Below the pieces are notes generated by a model. It made no database searches. It saw nothing but the letters and a program-made list of their open reading frames with translations, and was not told the origin of the DNA. Below, in pieces: positions 1-6,828 of a DNA stretch of 23,958 nucleotides. Positions within the stretch are counted from its first letter, which is position 1. Every line of letters begins with the position of its first letter. The stretch is from VRUE01 sp036557525 (GTDB lineage: Bacteria; Actinomycetota; Thermoleophilia; Solirubrobacterales; 70-9). Location: positions 1 through 23,958 of the forward strand of contig DATBHH010000065.1 of assembly GCA_036557525.1 (NCBI GenBank), in the 5' to 3' direction. A program made the translations under genes and the position numbers.

Positions 1-35
1 TACAAGGTCGGCGGCCTGCGCGGCTAGAGCGACGC

Positions 36-395
36 TCAGACGAAGAGCGATTCGCGTGGCGCAGCTTTCGCCAGCAGGGCGCCGGCGAGCAGCGAGCGCT
101 GGCGCGACGTCAGCGTCCCGAGCCGCTTGTTCTCGTTCAGCGCCAGGCCCTGGAGGAACTTGCGGGCGCGGGTCCGGCCCCAACGGCGCTGGCTCGTCAG
201 CAGCTCGGCCAGGGTCATGCTCTCGGTCTCCCAGGGCGACTCCTCGATGACCCCGGCGACGTCCACCTCCCCGCGGGCGATCGACCGCTTCAGCTCGGCT
301 CGAGCGAGGCGGACCCGGTTGGCGCGGGCGAGCGCCTGCATGTGCTGGGGAGCGGTGGCGGTGGTCGAAGCAGGGGCAATCGCAGCAGTGTTCAC
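36..395 (-). CDS. mihF: Integration host factor, actinobacterial type (mIHF-like)
   Basis: The product is 119 aa and predicted to be a small basic nucleoid-associated DNA-binding protein. After a low-complexity Ala/Thr-rich N-terminus of about 18 residues, the body follows the mIHF pattern: a helix with ARANRVRLARAELKRSIARGEV, then MTLAELL, then a GRTRARKFLQGL segment matching the helix-two-turn-helix 'GVGKVRAQQIME' region, then LGTLTSRQRSLLAGAL. The family is usually about 105 aa. The start is GTG at 393-395, chosen because AAGGAG lies 5 nt upstream; an internal ATG (residue 19) would keep the domain but has no comparable site. The usual actinobacterial partner gmk (guanylate kinase) is not visible, because the window ends 35 bp past the stop. 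Roughly 290 bp of non-coding DNA lies upstream. I am fairly confident of the family; any role in recombination or replication is known from relatives, not shown here. Confidence 0.75.
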   Translation of the reverse strand: MNTAAIAPASTTATAPQHMQALARANRVRLARAELKRSIARGEVDVAGVIEESPWETESMTLAELLTSQRRWGRTRARKFLQGLALNENKRLGTLTSRQRSLLAGALLAKAAPRESLFV

Positions 396-608
396 AAGGG
401 CTCCTTCCCTGAGGTGACTGAAACTGGGGTAACTCCCGCGCCCAGCCCGGCCTTCGCCAGTCGCGTCGAGTGTCTTCCGCCGCCTCCCTGCCCCGGGAAG
501 CAAAGGCGAGATGGGCAAGCTATTCGGCGCCGGGTCGAGCGTCAACCCAGGCTCGGCAAACTGGCCGCGACACATTCGCTAAGAGCATCAATTTCTCGCC
601 GCCGGCGA

Positions 609-628
609 CTTGTCCGAATCTGGACAAG
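609..628. promoter_or_regulatory. Inverted repeat CTTGTCC-N6-GGACAAG upstream of mihF
   Basis: This is a perfect 7-bp inverted repeat with a 6-bp spacer, inside the 292-bp non-coding stretch (396-687) between the synthase stop and the mihF start. Geometry fits a dimeric regulator operator, but it could equally fold as a hairpin next to the one at 636-653. I see no known riboswitch or small gene in the rest of this stretch. Confidence 0.4.
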
Positions 629-635
629 GCCGAAA

Positions 636-653
636 CTACCCCCACCGGGGTAG
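636..653 (-). terminator. Weak intrinsic-terminator-like hairpin after the oxoamine synthase gene
   Basis: CTACCCC, a 4-nt loop and GGGGTAG form a 7-bp stem about 35 bp past the stop of the synthase gene. On the minus strand it is followed only by TTTCGG, so the U-tract is poor. It may terminate the upstream gene before the mIHF-like promoter region. Confidence 0.4.
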
Positions 654-687
654 AAATAAACCGGCGGTTGTTCCGGGGCGGTGGGTG

Positions 688-1944
688 TCAGGCCCGGGGG
701 AGATCGGGGAAGTCGGCGATGACCTCGGCGATCGTCTCGAGGGCGGCGTCGAGGTGCTCGGTCTCGTGGGTCGCCATCAGGCTGGTCCGGAGCAGCGCGC
801 CGCCGGGCGGGACCGCCGGGTGGATCGCGACGTTGGTGTAGACGCCCCGTTCGAACAGCGCCTTCCAGAGCAGAACCGCCTGCCAGTCGTCGCCGACGAT
901 CACCGGCACGACCGGGGTGGTGACGACCGAGCCGTCGGCGAGCGAGCCCGGCTCGACAACCCGCAGCCCGAGGCCGCGGAGCCCCTCGCGCAGGTACTCG
1001 GCGTTGCCGAGCAGCCGCTCGAACAGCGGCGGCCCGTCGCTGCGGACGACCCGCAGCGCCGCCAGCGCCGCGCCGACCGCCGCCGGCACCGCCGAGGCGC
1101 TGAAGACGAACGAGCGCGAGGAGATCCGCAGGTACTCGATCACCTCCGCAGGCCCGGCGATGAAGCCGCCGCAGGAGGCGAGGCTCTTGGAGAAGGTGCC
1201 CATCCTCAGGTCGACCTCGTCCTCGAGGCCGAAGGCCTCGCAGGCGCCGGCCCCGCGCTCGCCGAGGACGCCGGCCCCATGCGCCTCGTCGACGAGAAGC
1301 CGGGCCCCGTGGGCCTTGCAGAGCTCGATCGTCCGCGGCAGGTCGCAGACGTCGCCCTCCATCGAGAAGACGCCGTCGACGACGACGAGGACGCCGCCGC
1401 CGTCCTCGGCGGCGCGCGCCAGCATCTTCTCGAGCTTGTCCATCCGGTTGTGGCGGAAGGGCCGCAGCCGGGCGCCCGAGAGCCGGCAGCCGTCGAGAAT
1501 CGAGGCGTGGTCGCCGGAATCGCAGATGACGGTGTCGCCGGGCTCGAGGATCGCGCCGATGCAGCCGACGTTCGCCTGGTAGCCGGTGGTGTAGACGATC
1601 GCCTCCTCCTCGCCCATCCATTCCGCCAGCTCGCGCTCGAGCTCGATGTGCAGCGGGGTCGTGCCGTTCAACAGCCGCGACCCGGTGACCCCGGTGCCGA
1701 ACGCCTCGAGCGCGTCGCGAGCGCCCTGCTTGACCCGCTGGTCGCCGGTCAGCCCCAGGTAGTTGTTCGAGCCGAGCATGATCGTCTCCCGGCCCTCCAT
1801 CTCGACGACCGGCCCGGCCGCCGAGGTCAGCAGCCTGAAATAGGGAAGGAGATCCTGCTCCTTGGCGGCTTCGAGCTGCTCGAGCCGATCGTGGCTGCGG
1901 GCCTTCGCGAAGACGTCGGCCGCGGCCCTGGCTGCCTCGCTCAT
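688..1944 (-). CDS. PLP-dependent alpha-oxoamine synthase, serine palmitoyltransferase-like
   Basis: The product is 418 aa, a fold-type I PLP enzyme of the KBL/BioF/HemA/SPT family, which condenses an amino acid with an acyl-CoA (or acyl-ACP) with loss of CO2. Visible motifs are DSGDHAS (142-148, His stacking on PLP), DEAH (219-222, Asp to the pyridine nitrogen) and GTFSKSLAS with Schiff-base Lys253. The stretches SRSFVFSAS after the lysine and AVPPGG-LLRTSLMATH near the C-terminus resemble bacterial serine palmitoyltransferases more than BioF or Kbl. No biotin or threonine-degradation genes are nearby. The start is ATG at 1942-1944. No Shine-Dalgarno is present, but TACACT lies 8 nt upstream, suggesting a leaderless mRNA. 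The divergent neighbour is a GNAT-fold protein starting 28 bp away. The family is certain; the SPT assignment is an inference from motifs and context, and 8-amino-7-oxononanoate synthase remains possible. Confidence 0.85.
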   Translation of the reverse strand: MSEAARAAADVFAKARSHDRLEQLEAAKEQDLLPYFRLLTSAAGPVVEMEGRETIMLGSNNYLGLTGDQRVKQGARDALEAFGTGVTGSRLLNGTTPLHIELERELAEWMGEEEAIVYTTGYQANVGCIGAILEPGDTVICDSGDHASILDGCRLSGARLRPFRHNRMDKLEKMLARAAEDGGGVLVVVDGVFSMEGDVCDLPRTIELCKAHGARLLVDEAHGAGVLGERGAGACEAFGLEDEVDLRMGTFSKSLASCGGFIAGPAEVIEYLRISSRSFVFSASAVPAAVGAALAALRVVRSDGPPLFERLLGNAEYLREGLRGLGLRVVEPGSLADGSVVTTPVVPVIVGDDWQAVLLWKALFERGVYTNVAIHPAVPPGGALLRTSLMATHETEHLDAALETIAEVIADFPDLPRA

Positions 1945-1972
1945 GAGTCAAGAGTGTAGGTTGCCCGCGGAG
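1945..1972. promoter_or_regulatory. 28-bp divergent promoter, probably bidirectional and leaderless
   Basis: Only 28 bp separate the two divergent start codons. On the minus strand TACACT (1958-1953) precedes the synthase ATG by 8 nt. On the plus strand TAGGTT (1957-1962) precedes the GNAT ATG by 10 nt. The two -10-like hexamers overlap, and neither gene has a properly spaced Shine-Dalgarno, although GGAG directly abuts the plus-strand ATG. Confidence 0.45.
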
Positions 1973-3106
1973 ATGGCTGGCGTCTCGATACGACCGGTGC
2001 GCTCGAGGCGTGATCTGAAGCGCTTCGTCAGGGTCCCGTTTCAGCTGCACCGCGACCACCCCCAGTGGGTGCCGCCGCTGATCCTCGACCGGATGCAGTT
2101 CCTCAACCGGGACAAGAACCCCTACTTCGAGCACGGCGAGGCCGAGTACTTCATCGCCGAGCGCGACGGCGAGCCGGTCGGCAGGATCACCGCCCAGCTC
2201 GACCGGCGCTGGGACGAGTTCCAGGGCGGCGAGGACGGGATGTTCGGGTTCTTCGAGACCGTCGACGACCACGAGGTCGCCGAGCGGCTCTTCGGCGCCG
2301 CCGAGGAGTGGCTGCGCGAACGCGGCCGCACCCGCCTGCTCGGGCCGATGGACTTCACGACCAACGACGAGGTCGGGCTTCTGATCGAGGGCTTCGAGAT
2401 CCGGCCGATGATCCTTCAGAACTGGCACCCGCGGTTCTACCGCGATCTGGTCGAAGGAGCGGGCTACGAGAAGGGGATGGACCTCCTGATGTGGCACCTG
2501 GCGCTGGGCGAGCTGAAGGAAGGCGACCAGTTCGACGCCTCGATCCACGCCGCAGCCGAAAACGCTCTGCGCGGGGAAGGGGTCACGATCCGCAACATCG
2601 ACAAGCGCAACCTGCCCGACGAGATGCGGCGGTTCACCGAGGTCTACAACGAGGCCTGGTCCGACAATTGGGGATTCGTCCCGCCCACGGACGCCGAGAT
2701 CGAGTTCCACGCCAAGCTGCTGAAACAGGTGATCGACGAGCGCTGGGCGTTCGTCGCCGAACGCGACGGAGATACGGTCGGGGTCGCCCTCACCCTCCCC
2801 GACATCAATCAGGTGCTGGCGAAGATGGGGGGGCGGCTGCTGCCGCTCGGCTGGCTTCACTTCCTTCGCGGCAAGCCGAAGATCGACCGCGTCCGGGTCT
2901 TCGCGCTGGGCGTCAAGCACGCCTACCGCCATACCGGCGTCGCCGCCGGCCTCTACCTCAAGCATCTCGAGGCCGCCAGCCCGGACGGCGTTCCGGCCGG
3001 CGAGACCGGTTGGATCCTCGAGACCAACGAGCCGATGAACCGGGCGATGGAAGGGATGGGCGGAACGATCGTCAAGCGCTACCGCATCTACGAAAAGGCG
3101 CTCTGA
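1973..3106 (+). CDS. GNAT-fold N-acyltransferase-like protein, possible ceramide-forming partner of the SPT-like gene
   Basis: The product is 377 aa and belongs to the large (about 375 aa) GNAT-like family whose N-terminus reads FQLHRDHPQWVPPL, followed by VGRI, a GFFETVDDHEVAERLF block, an RLLGPMDF-TNDEVGLL block and a C-terminal acetyltransferase-like half with RVFALGVKHAYRHTGVAAGLY (acyl-CoA-binding-loop-like R-x-x-G/A) and a terminal ETNEPMNRAMEGMGG. It is soluble with no signal peptide. It starts at ATG 1973; an in-frame ATG at 1943 would overlap the divergent gene's start codon and is less likely. The pairing with an SPT-like synthase recalls bacterial sphingolipid loci, where an acyltransferase of this fold acts as ceramide synthase. 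That functional link is my inference and from memory of Caulobacter work; the substrate cannot be read from sequence. Confidence 0.7.
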   Translation: MAGVSIRPVRSRRDLKRFVRVPFQLHRDHPQWVPPLILDRMQFLNRDKNPYFEHGEAEYFIAERDGEPVGRITAQLDRRWDEFQGGEDGMFGFFETVDDHEVAERLFGAAEEWLRERGRTRLLGPMDFTTNDEVGLLIEGFEIRPMILQNWHPRFYRDLVEGAGYEKGMDLLMWHLALGELKEGDQFDASIHAAAENALRGEGVTIRNIDKRNLPDEMRRFTEVYNEAWSDNWGFVPPTDAEIEFHAKLLKQVIDERWAFVAERDGDTVGVALTLPDINQVLAKMGGRLLPLGWLHFLRGKPKIDRVRVFALGVKHAYRHTGVAAGLYLKHLEAASPDGVPAGETGWILETNEPMNRAMEGMGGTIVKRYRIYEKAL

Positions 3107-3179
3107 GGAAGTTCGCAACTTGCGGTCTTCCACGGCAGCCTCCGCGAACTCGCCCGCCCGCATCGCTAAGGTCGCGAGG

Positions 3180-3497
3180 GTGACGGAGTTGGAAGTGAAG
3201 GGCGAGGTCCTCACCGAAGAGGACGTCGAAGCGGGGCCCGAGCAGCCGGTCCGCGCGATCGAGCCCTACCGGGAGGCTGCTTCGCCGATCCTCCGCACCG
3301 AGGTCCGGACCGCGGCGTTGGCCGCGGCCGGCGGTGTGCTCGCCGGGGCTGCGACGGTCGCCGCCGTGCGGGCGGTCGGAGCCGCGACGACGCGCGGCGC
3401 CGGCTCGCGCCGGCTTCGGCGCCGCCGGGATCAGCGCCCGGCCAACATCGTCGCCAGCCGCTCGTTCCTGGTCGACGTTCATCTGCTCGGTCGCTGA
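3180..3497 (+). CDS. Small conserved-looking protein with one membrane helix
   Basis: The product is 105 aa, of unknown function. An acidic N-terminus (VTELEVKGEVLTEEDVE) is followed by EPYREAASPILRT, a hydrophobic Ala/Val/Gly segment at about residues 42-66 that could be one transmembrane helix, an Arg-rich stretch, and a C-terminus ending SRSFLVDVHLLGR. The start GTG at 3180 follows GCGAGG closely; an upstream ATG at 3120 would add 20 residues of non-family-like sequence. It ends 6 bp before the glycosylase gene, so the two are probably co-transcribed. I believe similar proteins sit beside AlkA-like genes in related genomes, but I cannot verify that here. Confidence 0.6.
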   Translation: MTELEVKGEVLTEEDVEAGPEQPVRAIEPYREAASPILRTEVRTAALAAAGGVLAGAATVAAVRAVGAATTRGAGSRRLRRRRDQRPANIVASRSFLVDVHLLGR

Positions 3498-3503
3498 GCG
3501 CCC

Positions 3504-4481
3504 GTGGCGGCGGCCCTCGAGCGGGAGGTGACGCCCGCCTCTCCGTTCCTGATGCCCCGCTTCGGCGGCGAGGACCGGGTGATGAGGGTGAGGGGCGGGG
3601 TCGCGACGCGGCTGCTCGACGTCGACGGCAGTCCCGTCCTGGTCCGGGCCTGGCAGCCGCAGGCGAGGCGCGTCCTCTTCCGCGCCGAGCCGGTCGACCC
3701 CGCCGCGGTCACCGAACCGCCCCATCTCCTCTCGCAGCGCGCGCGCCGCGCCGCCCGCGATGACGACCTCCGCTCCGCCGTCGAGCGAATGCGATTTGCG
3801 CTCGGCGTCGACGAGGATCTCGGCGAGTTCTATCGTCGCTTCCGCCGCGACCCGCTGCTCGGCCCGCTGCTGCGGCGCCGCCCGGACCGGCGCCCGCACC
3901 GGCGGCCGTGGCCGTGGGAGGCGCTGGCCTGGGCGATCGTCAAGCAGTTGATCGAGAGCGGCCGAGCGGCCTCTATCCAGCGCCGGATCGTCGGCCGCTG
4001 GGGCACCAGGCTGGAGCGCCGAGCAGGCGAGCAGGCATCTCTGGTTCCACGCGCGGCGAGCGAAGCGCGCTCGATTGGCTGGGCCGGCGAGAGGGTCACC
4101 CTGCGCGACGTCCCGCGGCCGGCGGCGATCGCCGGCCGCGCTCCGGCGGAACTGGAGTCGATGGGCCTCTCGGCGGGCCGCTCGATCGCGCTCCGGGCCG
4201 TGGCCCGGGACATCGCCGCCGGCCGCTGCGACCCCGCCGAGAGGGCCGCCGACGCTCGCTTCCTTCGCGTCCCCGAGATCGGGCCCTGGACGGTGCAGTG
4301 CCTCGGCTTCTTCGGCCGCGGCGAACCCGACTCGCTGCCGGCCGGCGACCTGATGTTCCTCAAGCTGGTCGGAAGGCTGGCCCGTCTCGGCCGCCGCGCG
4401 ACGGTCGAGGAGGTGGAGGAATTCTTCGCGCCCTACGCCCCGTACCGCGGCCTCGCCGGGTCGTGGATGGTCGGCCACTGA
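3504..4481 (+). CDS. AlkA-type DNA-3-methyladenine glycosylase with a repeat-derived insertion
   Basis: The product is 325 aa, an HhH-GPD superfamily base-excision enzyme removing alkylated purines. The N-terminal 100 residues match the AlkA-like N-terminal domain. The HhH hairpin is LRVPEIGPWTVQCLGFFGRGEPDSLPAGDL, where the Asp in PAGDL is the expected catalytic aspartate. No Fe-S cysteine cluster follows, as usual for AlkA. The start is GTG at 3504, 6 bp after the previous stop; no strong Shine-Dalgarno is visible, so the start is uncertain. Residues about 171-190 (LERRAGEQASL-RAASEARS) are encoded by a copy of the dispersed leader repeat found elsewhere in this window, read in a different frame. 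The segment lies between the helix ending IQRRIVGRWG and the LRDVP motif, probably in a surface loop, so the enzyme may still be active. Confidence 0.8.
   Translation: MAAALEREVTPASPFLMPRFGGEDRVMRVRGGVATRLLDVDGSPVLVRAWQPQARRVLFRAEPVDPAAVTEPPHLLSQRARRAARDDDLRSAVERMRFALGVDEDLGEFYRRFRRDPLLGPLLRRRPDRRPHRRPWPWEALAWAIVKQLIESGRAASIQRRIVGRWGTRLERRAGEQASLVPRAASEARSIGWAGERVTLRDVPRPAAIAGRAPAELESMGLSAGRSIALRAVARDIAAGRCDPAERAADARFLRVPEIGPWTVQCLGFFGRGEPDSLPAGDLMFLKLVGRLARLGRRATVEEVEEFFAPYAPYRGLAGSWMVGH
4014..4073 (+). repeat. Decayed copy of the ERASV leader repeat inside the alkA-like gene
   Basis: The nucleotides align along their length to the repeats at 13339, 14854 and 18592 (GAGCGC-GAGC-GCGAGCA then CTCTGG then GCGCGGCGAGCGAAGCGCG). 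Read in the leader frame it gives SAEQAS, LWFHA, RRAKR, clearly the same peptide, but with TGG where the start codon should be. The gene uses another frame, so the copy acts as an in-frame spacer of about 20 codons. Confidence 0.75.
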
Positions 4482-4530
4482 AATCGCCCGGCGATCAAGC
4501 CCCTGCCCGGGAAATGCCGATACTGGGTAT

Positions 4531-6828
4531 ATGGACGGCGCGCCGACCGGAAAGCAGTGGCCCGACGATCGGGTAAGCGAGTTTCTCGACCAGATCTCCG
4601 AGGCGGGAGAGGACTATCGCCGCCTTGTCGAGCGCCTGCCGGCGATCGTCTACGCCTGCGAGGTCGGCGAGAACGGCCGCTGGCGCTACGTCAGCCCGCA
4701 GATCGAGGAGATCCTCGGCTACACGCCTGAGGAATGGGTTGCCGACCCCGCGCTCTGGGCGCGGCAGCTCCATCCCGACGACCGGGAGCGCGCGCTCGCC
4801 CAGGAGGTGGAGCACGCGGCCTCCAACAATCGCAACGGCCGCCCGATCGACTACCGGATGATCACCCGGGACGGCGACGTCGTCTGGATTCTCGACGAGG
4901 CGGTCCTCGAACCCGACCCCGATGGCGTCCCGGTCTGGCACGGGGTGCTCTACGACATCACCGAGCGCAAGATCGCCGAGGAGGACCTGCGCCGCGCGGT
5001 CGCCCAGCAGGCGACCGTCGCCCGGCTCTCGAGCCACGCCCTCCAGCACGGCGAGTCGGATGCCCTGATGAAGGAGGCGGTGGAGCTGATGGTCGAGATC
5101 GACGGCGTCGACAGCTCCTGCATCTGGGAGGTCGGGCGCGATGGGCGCCGGCTGCAGATGCTCGCCGGCGCCGATATCCAGGGGACCGATGGCAGTCGTC
5201 GCGCCTCGGCGGGCCGCAACTCCCATGCCGGGGCGGCGCTCGAATCGGGCCTGCACGTGATCGTCGACGACTGGGAGGCCGAGCGTCGCTTCTCGATGCC
5301 GCCGGCCCTGCGGGTGATGGGGGTTAGGAGCAGCCTCGCGGTTCCGATCGACGGCCGCGAGCGGCCCTTCGGCGTCCTTGACATCCACTCGCTGGAGCCG
5401 AACCGGTTCACCCCCCAGGACGTCCACTTCGCCCAGGCCTCGGCGAACGTCCTCGCCGACGCGGTCGAGCGCCACGCCACCGACCGGGCTCTGCGGCACC
5501 GCGTCCTCCACGACTCGCTCACCGGCCTCCCGAACCGGACCAGCTTCGTCCAGTCGCTCGAGGTCGCGCTCCAGCGCGGGGCGGTGGCGGGCACCCCGGT
5601 CGGGGTCCTGTTCCTCGACCTCGACAGCTTCAAGCTCGTCAACGACAGCATCGGCCACCACGGCGGCGACGAGCTGCTGCGGGCGATCGCCCCGCGGTTG
5701 CGCTCCCACCTGCGCCCGGGCGACATCGTCGCCCGCTTCGGCGGCGACGAGTTCGGGGTCCTGATCGATCGCCTCGCCGATGAGGACGAGGCGATCGCGA
5801 TAGCCAACCGCGTCTCCGCCGCGTTCGCCGAGCCCTATTCGATGGGAGGCGTCGAGCACTTCGTCAGCGCCAGCATCGGAATCGCGGTCGGTCGCCCGAC
5901 CCGAACCGAGCTGATCGGCGCCGAGTCACTGATCCGCGACGCCGACGCCGCCATGTACCGGGCCAAGGAGCGGGGCCGGGCCCGGTGCGAGCTGTTCGAC
6001 GCCGAGATGCGCGCCCGCGCCGCGCGCCGGCTCGAGGTCGAGCGCGACCTCCGAGACGCGCTCGCGAACAAAGAACTGCAGCTCCACTACCAACCGCTCG
6101 TCGACCTCCACAACGGTGAGATCGTCTCGCTCGAGGCGCTGCTGCGCTGGGAGCATCCGCGGCGCGGCCTCCTCGAGCCCGAGGAGTTCATCTCGGTCGC
6201 CGAGGAGTGCGGCCTGATCGGGCCGATCGGCCGCTGGGTCGAGGAGGCTGCGTGCGGGCAGGCCGTCGAGTGGCAGGAGGAGCGCCCCGACCGGAGGCCG
6301 ATCGCCGTCTCGATCAACGTCTCGGCCCGGCAGATCGCCCACCGCGACCTCGCCGACTCGGTGGCCGGCATCCTGACCCGGACCGGGCTCGAGCCGATCC
6401 AACTCCAGCTCGAGGTCAACGAGAGCATCCTGGTCGAGGAGTCGGCGATGGCGACGACCACGCTCGAGGCGCTGAGCGATATCGGCGTCCGCCTCGTCCT
6501 CGACGACTTCGGCACCGGCTACTCCTCGCTCGCCTATCTCAGCCGCTTCCCGTTCGACGCGCTCAAGATCGATCGCTCGTTCATCGAGGGCCTCGGCGTC
6601 GAGCAGGAGCGGACCGCGATCGTCGAGGCGATCATCGGGATGGCCCGCGCGCTCTCGCTCGACGCGATCGCCGTCGGGGTCGAGAGCGACGTCCAGCTGT
6701 CGGAGCTGCGGCGCCTCGGCTGCGAGTACGGCCAGGGCCACCTCTTCTCCCGGCCGCTGCCGGCGCGCGACATCACCCGGCTGGTGCGCGAGGGAGAGCT
6801 CGAGCTACTTGGGAATCCTGCCAGGTAG
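4531..6828 (+). CDS. PAS-GAF-GGDEF-EAL cyclic-di-GMP protein with a degenerate EAL motif
   Basis: The product is 765 aa and cytosolic, with no membrane segments. Domains in order: PAS with PAC (about 30-150, ending YDITERK), GAF (about 160-315), GGDEF (about 320-485) and EAL (about 500-755). The diguanylate cyclase signature is intact (GGDEF at 404-408) and an RxxD inhibitory site is present (R395-D398). In the EAL domain, EAL 535-537, DDFGTG with D658/D659, and KID with K679/D681 are present, but the usual EGVE is VGVE: Val715 replaces the conserved Glu. Synthesis of c-di-GMP is therefore likely, while hydrolysis may be weak or lost. GATACT lies 6 nt before the ATG and no Shine-Dalgarno is seen, suggesting leaderless translation. 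The 3' end overlaps the convergent thiY-like gene by 24 bp. Confidence 0.93.
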   Translation: MDGAPTGKQWPDDRVSEFLDQISEAGEDYRRLVERLPAIVYACEVGENGRWRYVSPQIEEILGYTPEEWVADPALWARQLHPDDRERALAQEVEHAASNNRNGRPIDYRMITRDGDVVWILDEAVLEPDPDGVPVWHGVLYDITERKIAEEDLRRAVAQQATVARLSSHALQHGESDALMKEAVELMVEIDGVDSSCIWEVGRDGRRLQMLAGADIQGTDGSRRASAGRNSHAGAALESGLHVIVDDWEAERRFSMPPALRVMGVRSSLAVPIDGRERPFGVLDIHSLEPNRFTPQDVHFAQASANVLADAVERHATDRALRHRVLHDSLTGLPNRTSFVQSLEVALQRGAVAGTPVGVLFLDLDSFKLVNDSIGHHGGDELLRAIAPRLRSHLRPGDIVARFGGDEFGVLIDRLADEDEAIAIANRVSAAFAEPYSMGGVEHFVSASIGIAVGRPTRTELIGAESLIRDADAAMYRAKERGRARCELFDAEMRARAARRLEVERDLRDALANKELQLHYQPLVDLHNGEIVSLEALLRWEHPRRGLLEPEEFISVAEECGLIGPIGRWVEEAACGQAVEWQEERPDRRPIAVSINVSARQIAHRDLADSVAGILTRTGLEPIQLQLEVNESILVEESAMATTTLEALSDIGVRLVLDDFGTGYSSLAYLSRFPFDALKIDRSFIEGLGVEQERTAIVEAIIGMARALSLDAIAVGVESDVQLSELRRLGCEYGQGHLFSRPLPARDITRLVREGELELLGNPAR

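Noticed and set aside
396..687. Possible cyclic-di-AMP (ydaO-type) riboswitch upstream of mihF
   Set aside because: A few GCCGA and GGGG-like stretches recall it, but I could not assemble the conserved core; a covariance-model search with RF00379 would decide.
1862..1972. 37-codon N-terminal extension of the GNAT-like protein
   Set aside because: It lies over the start of the divergent synthase gene and is Ser/Ala-rich without family similarity.
542..3214. 890-codon open frame on the minus strand
   Set aside because: It is antisense or out of frame to the synthase and GNAT genes, very Arg/Asp/Gly-rich with no domain; a high-GC shadow.
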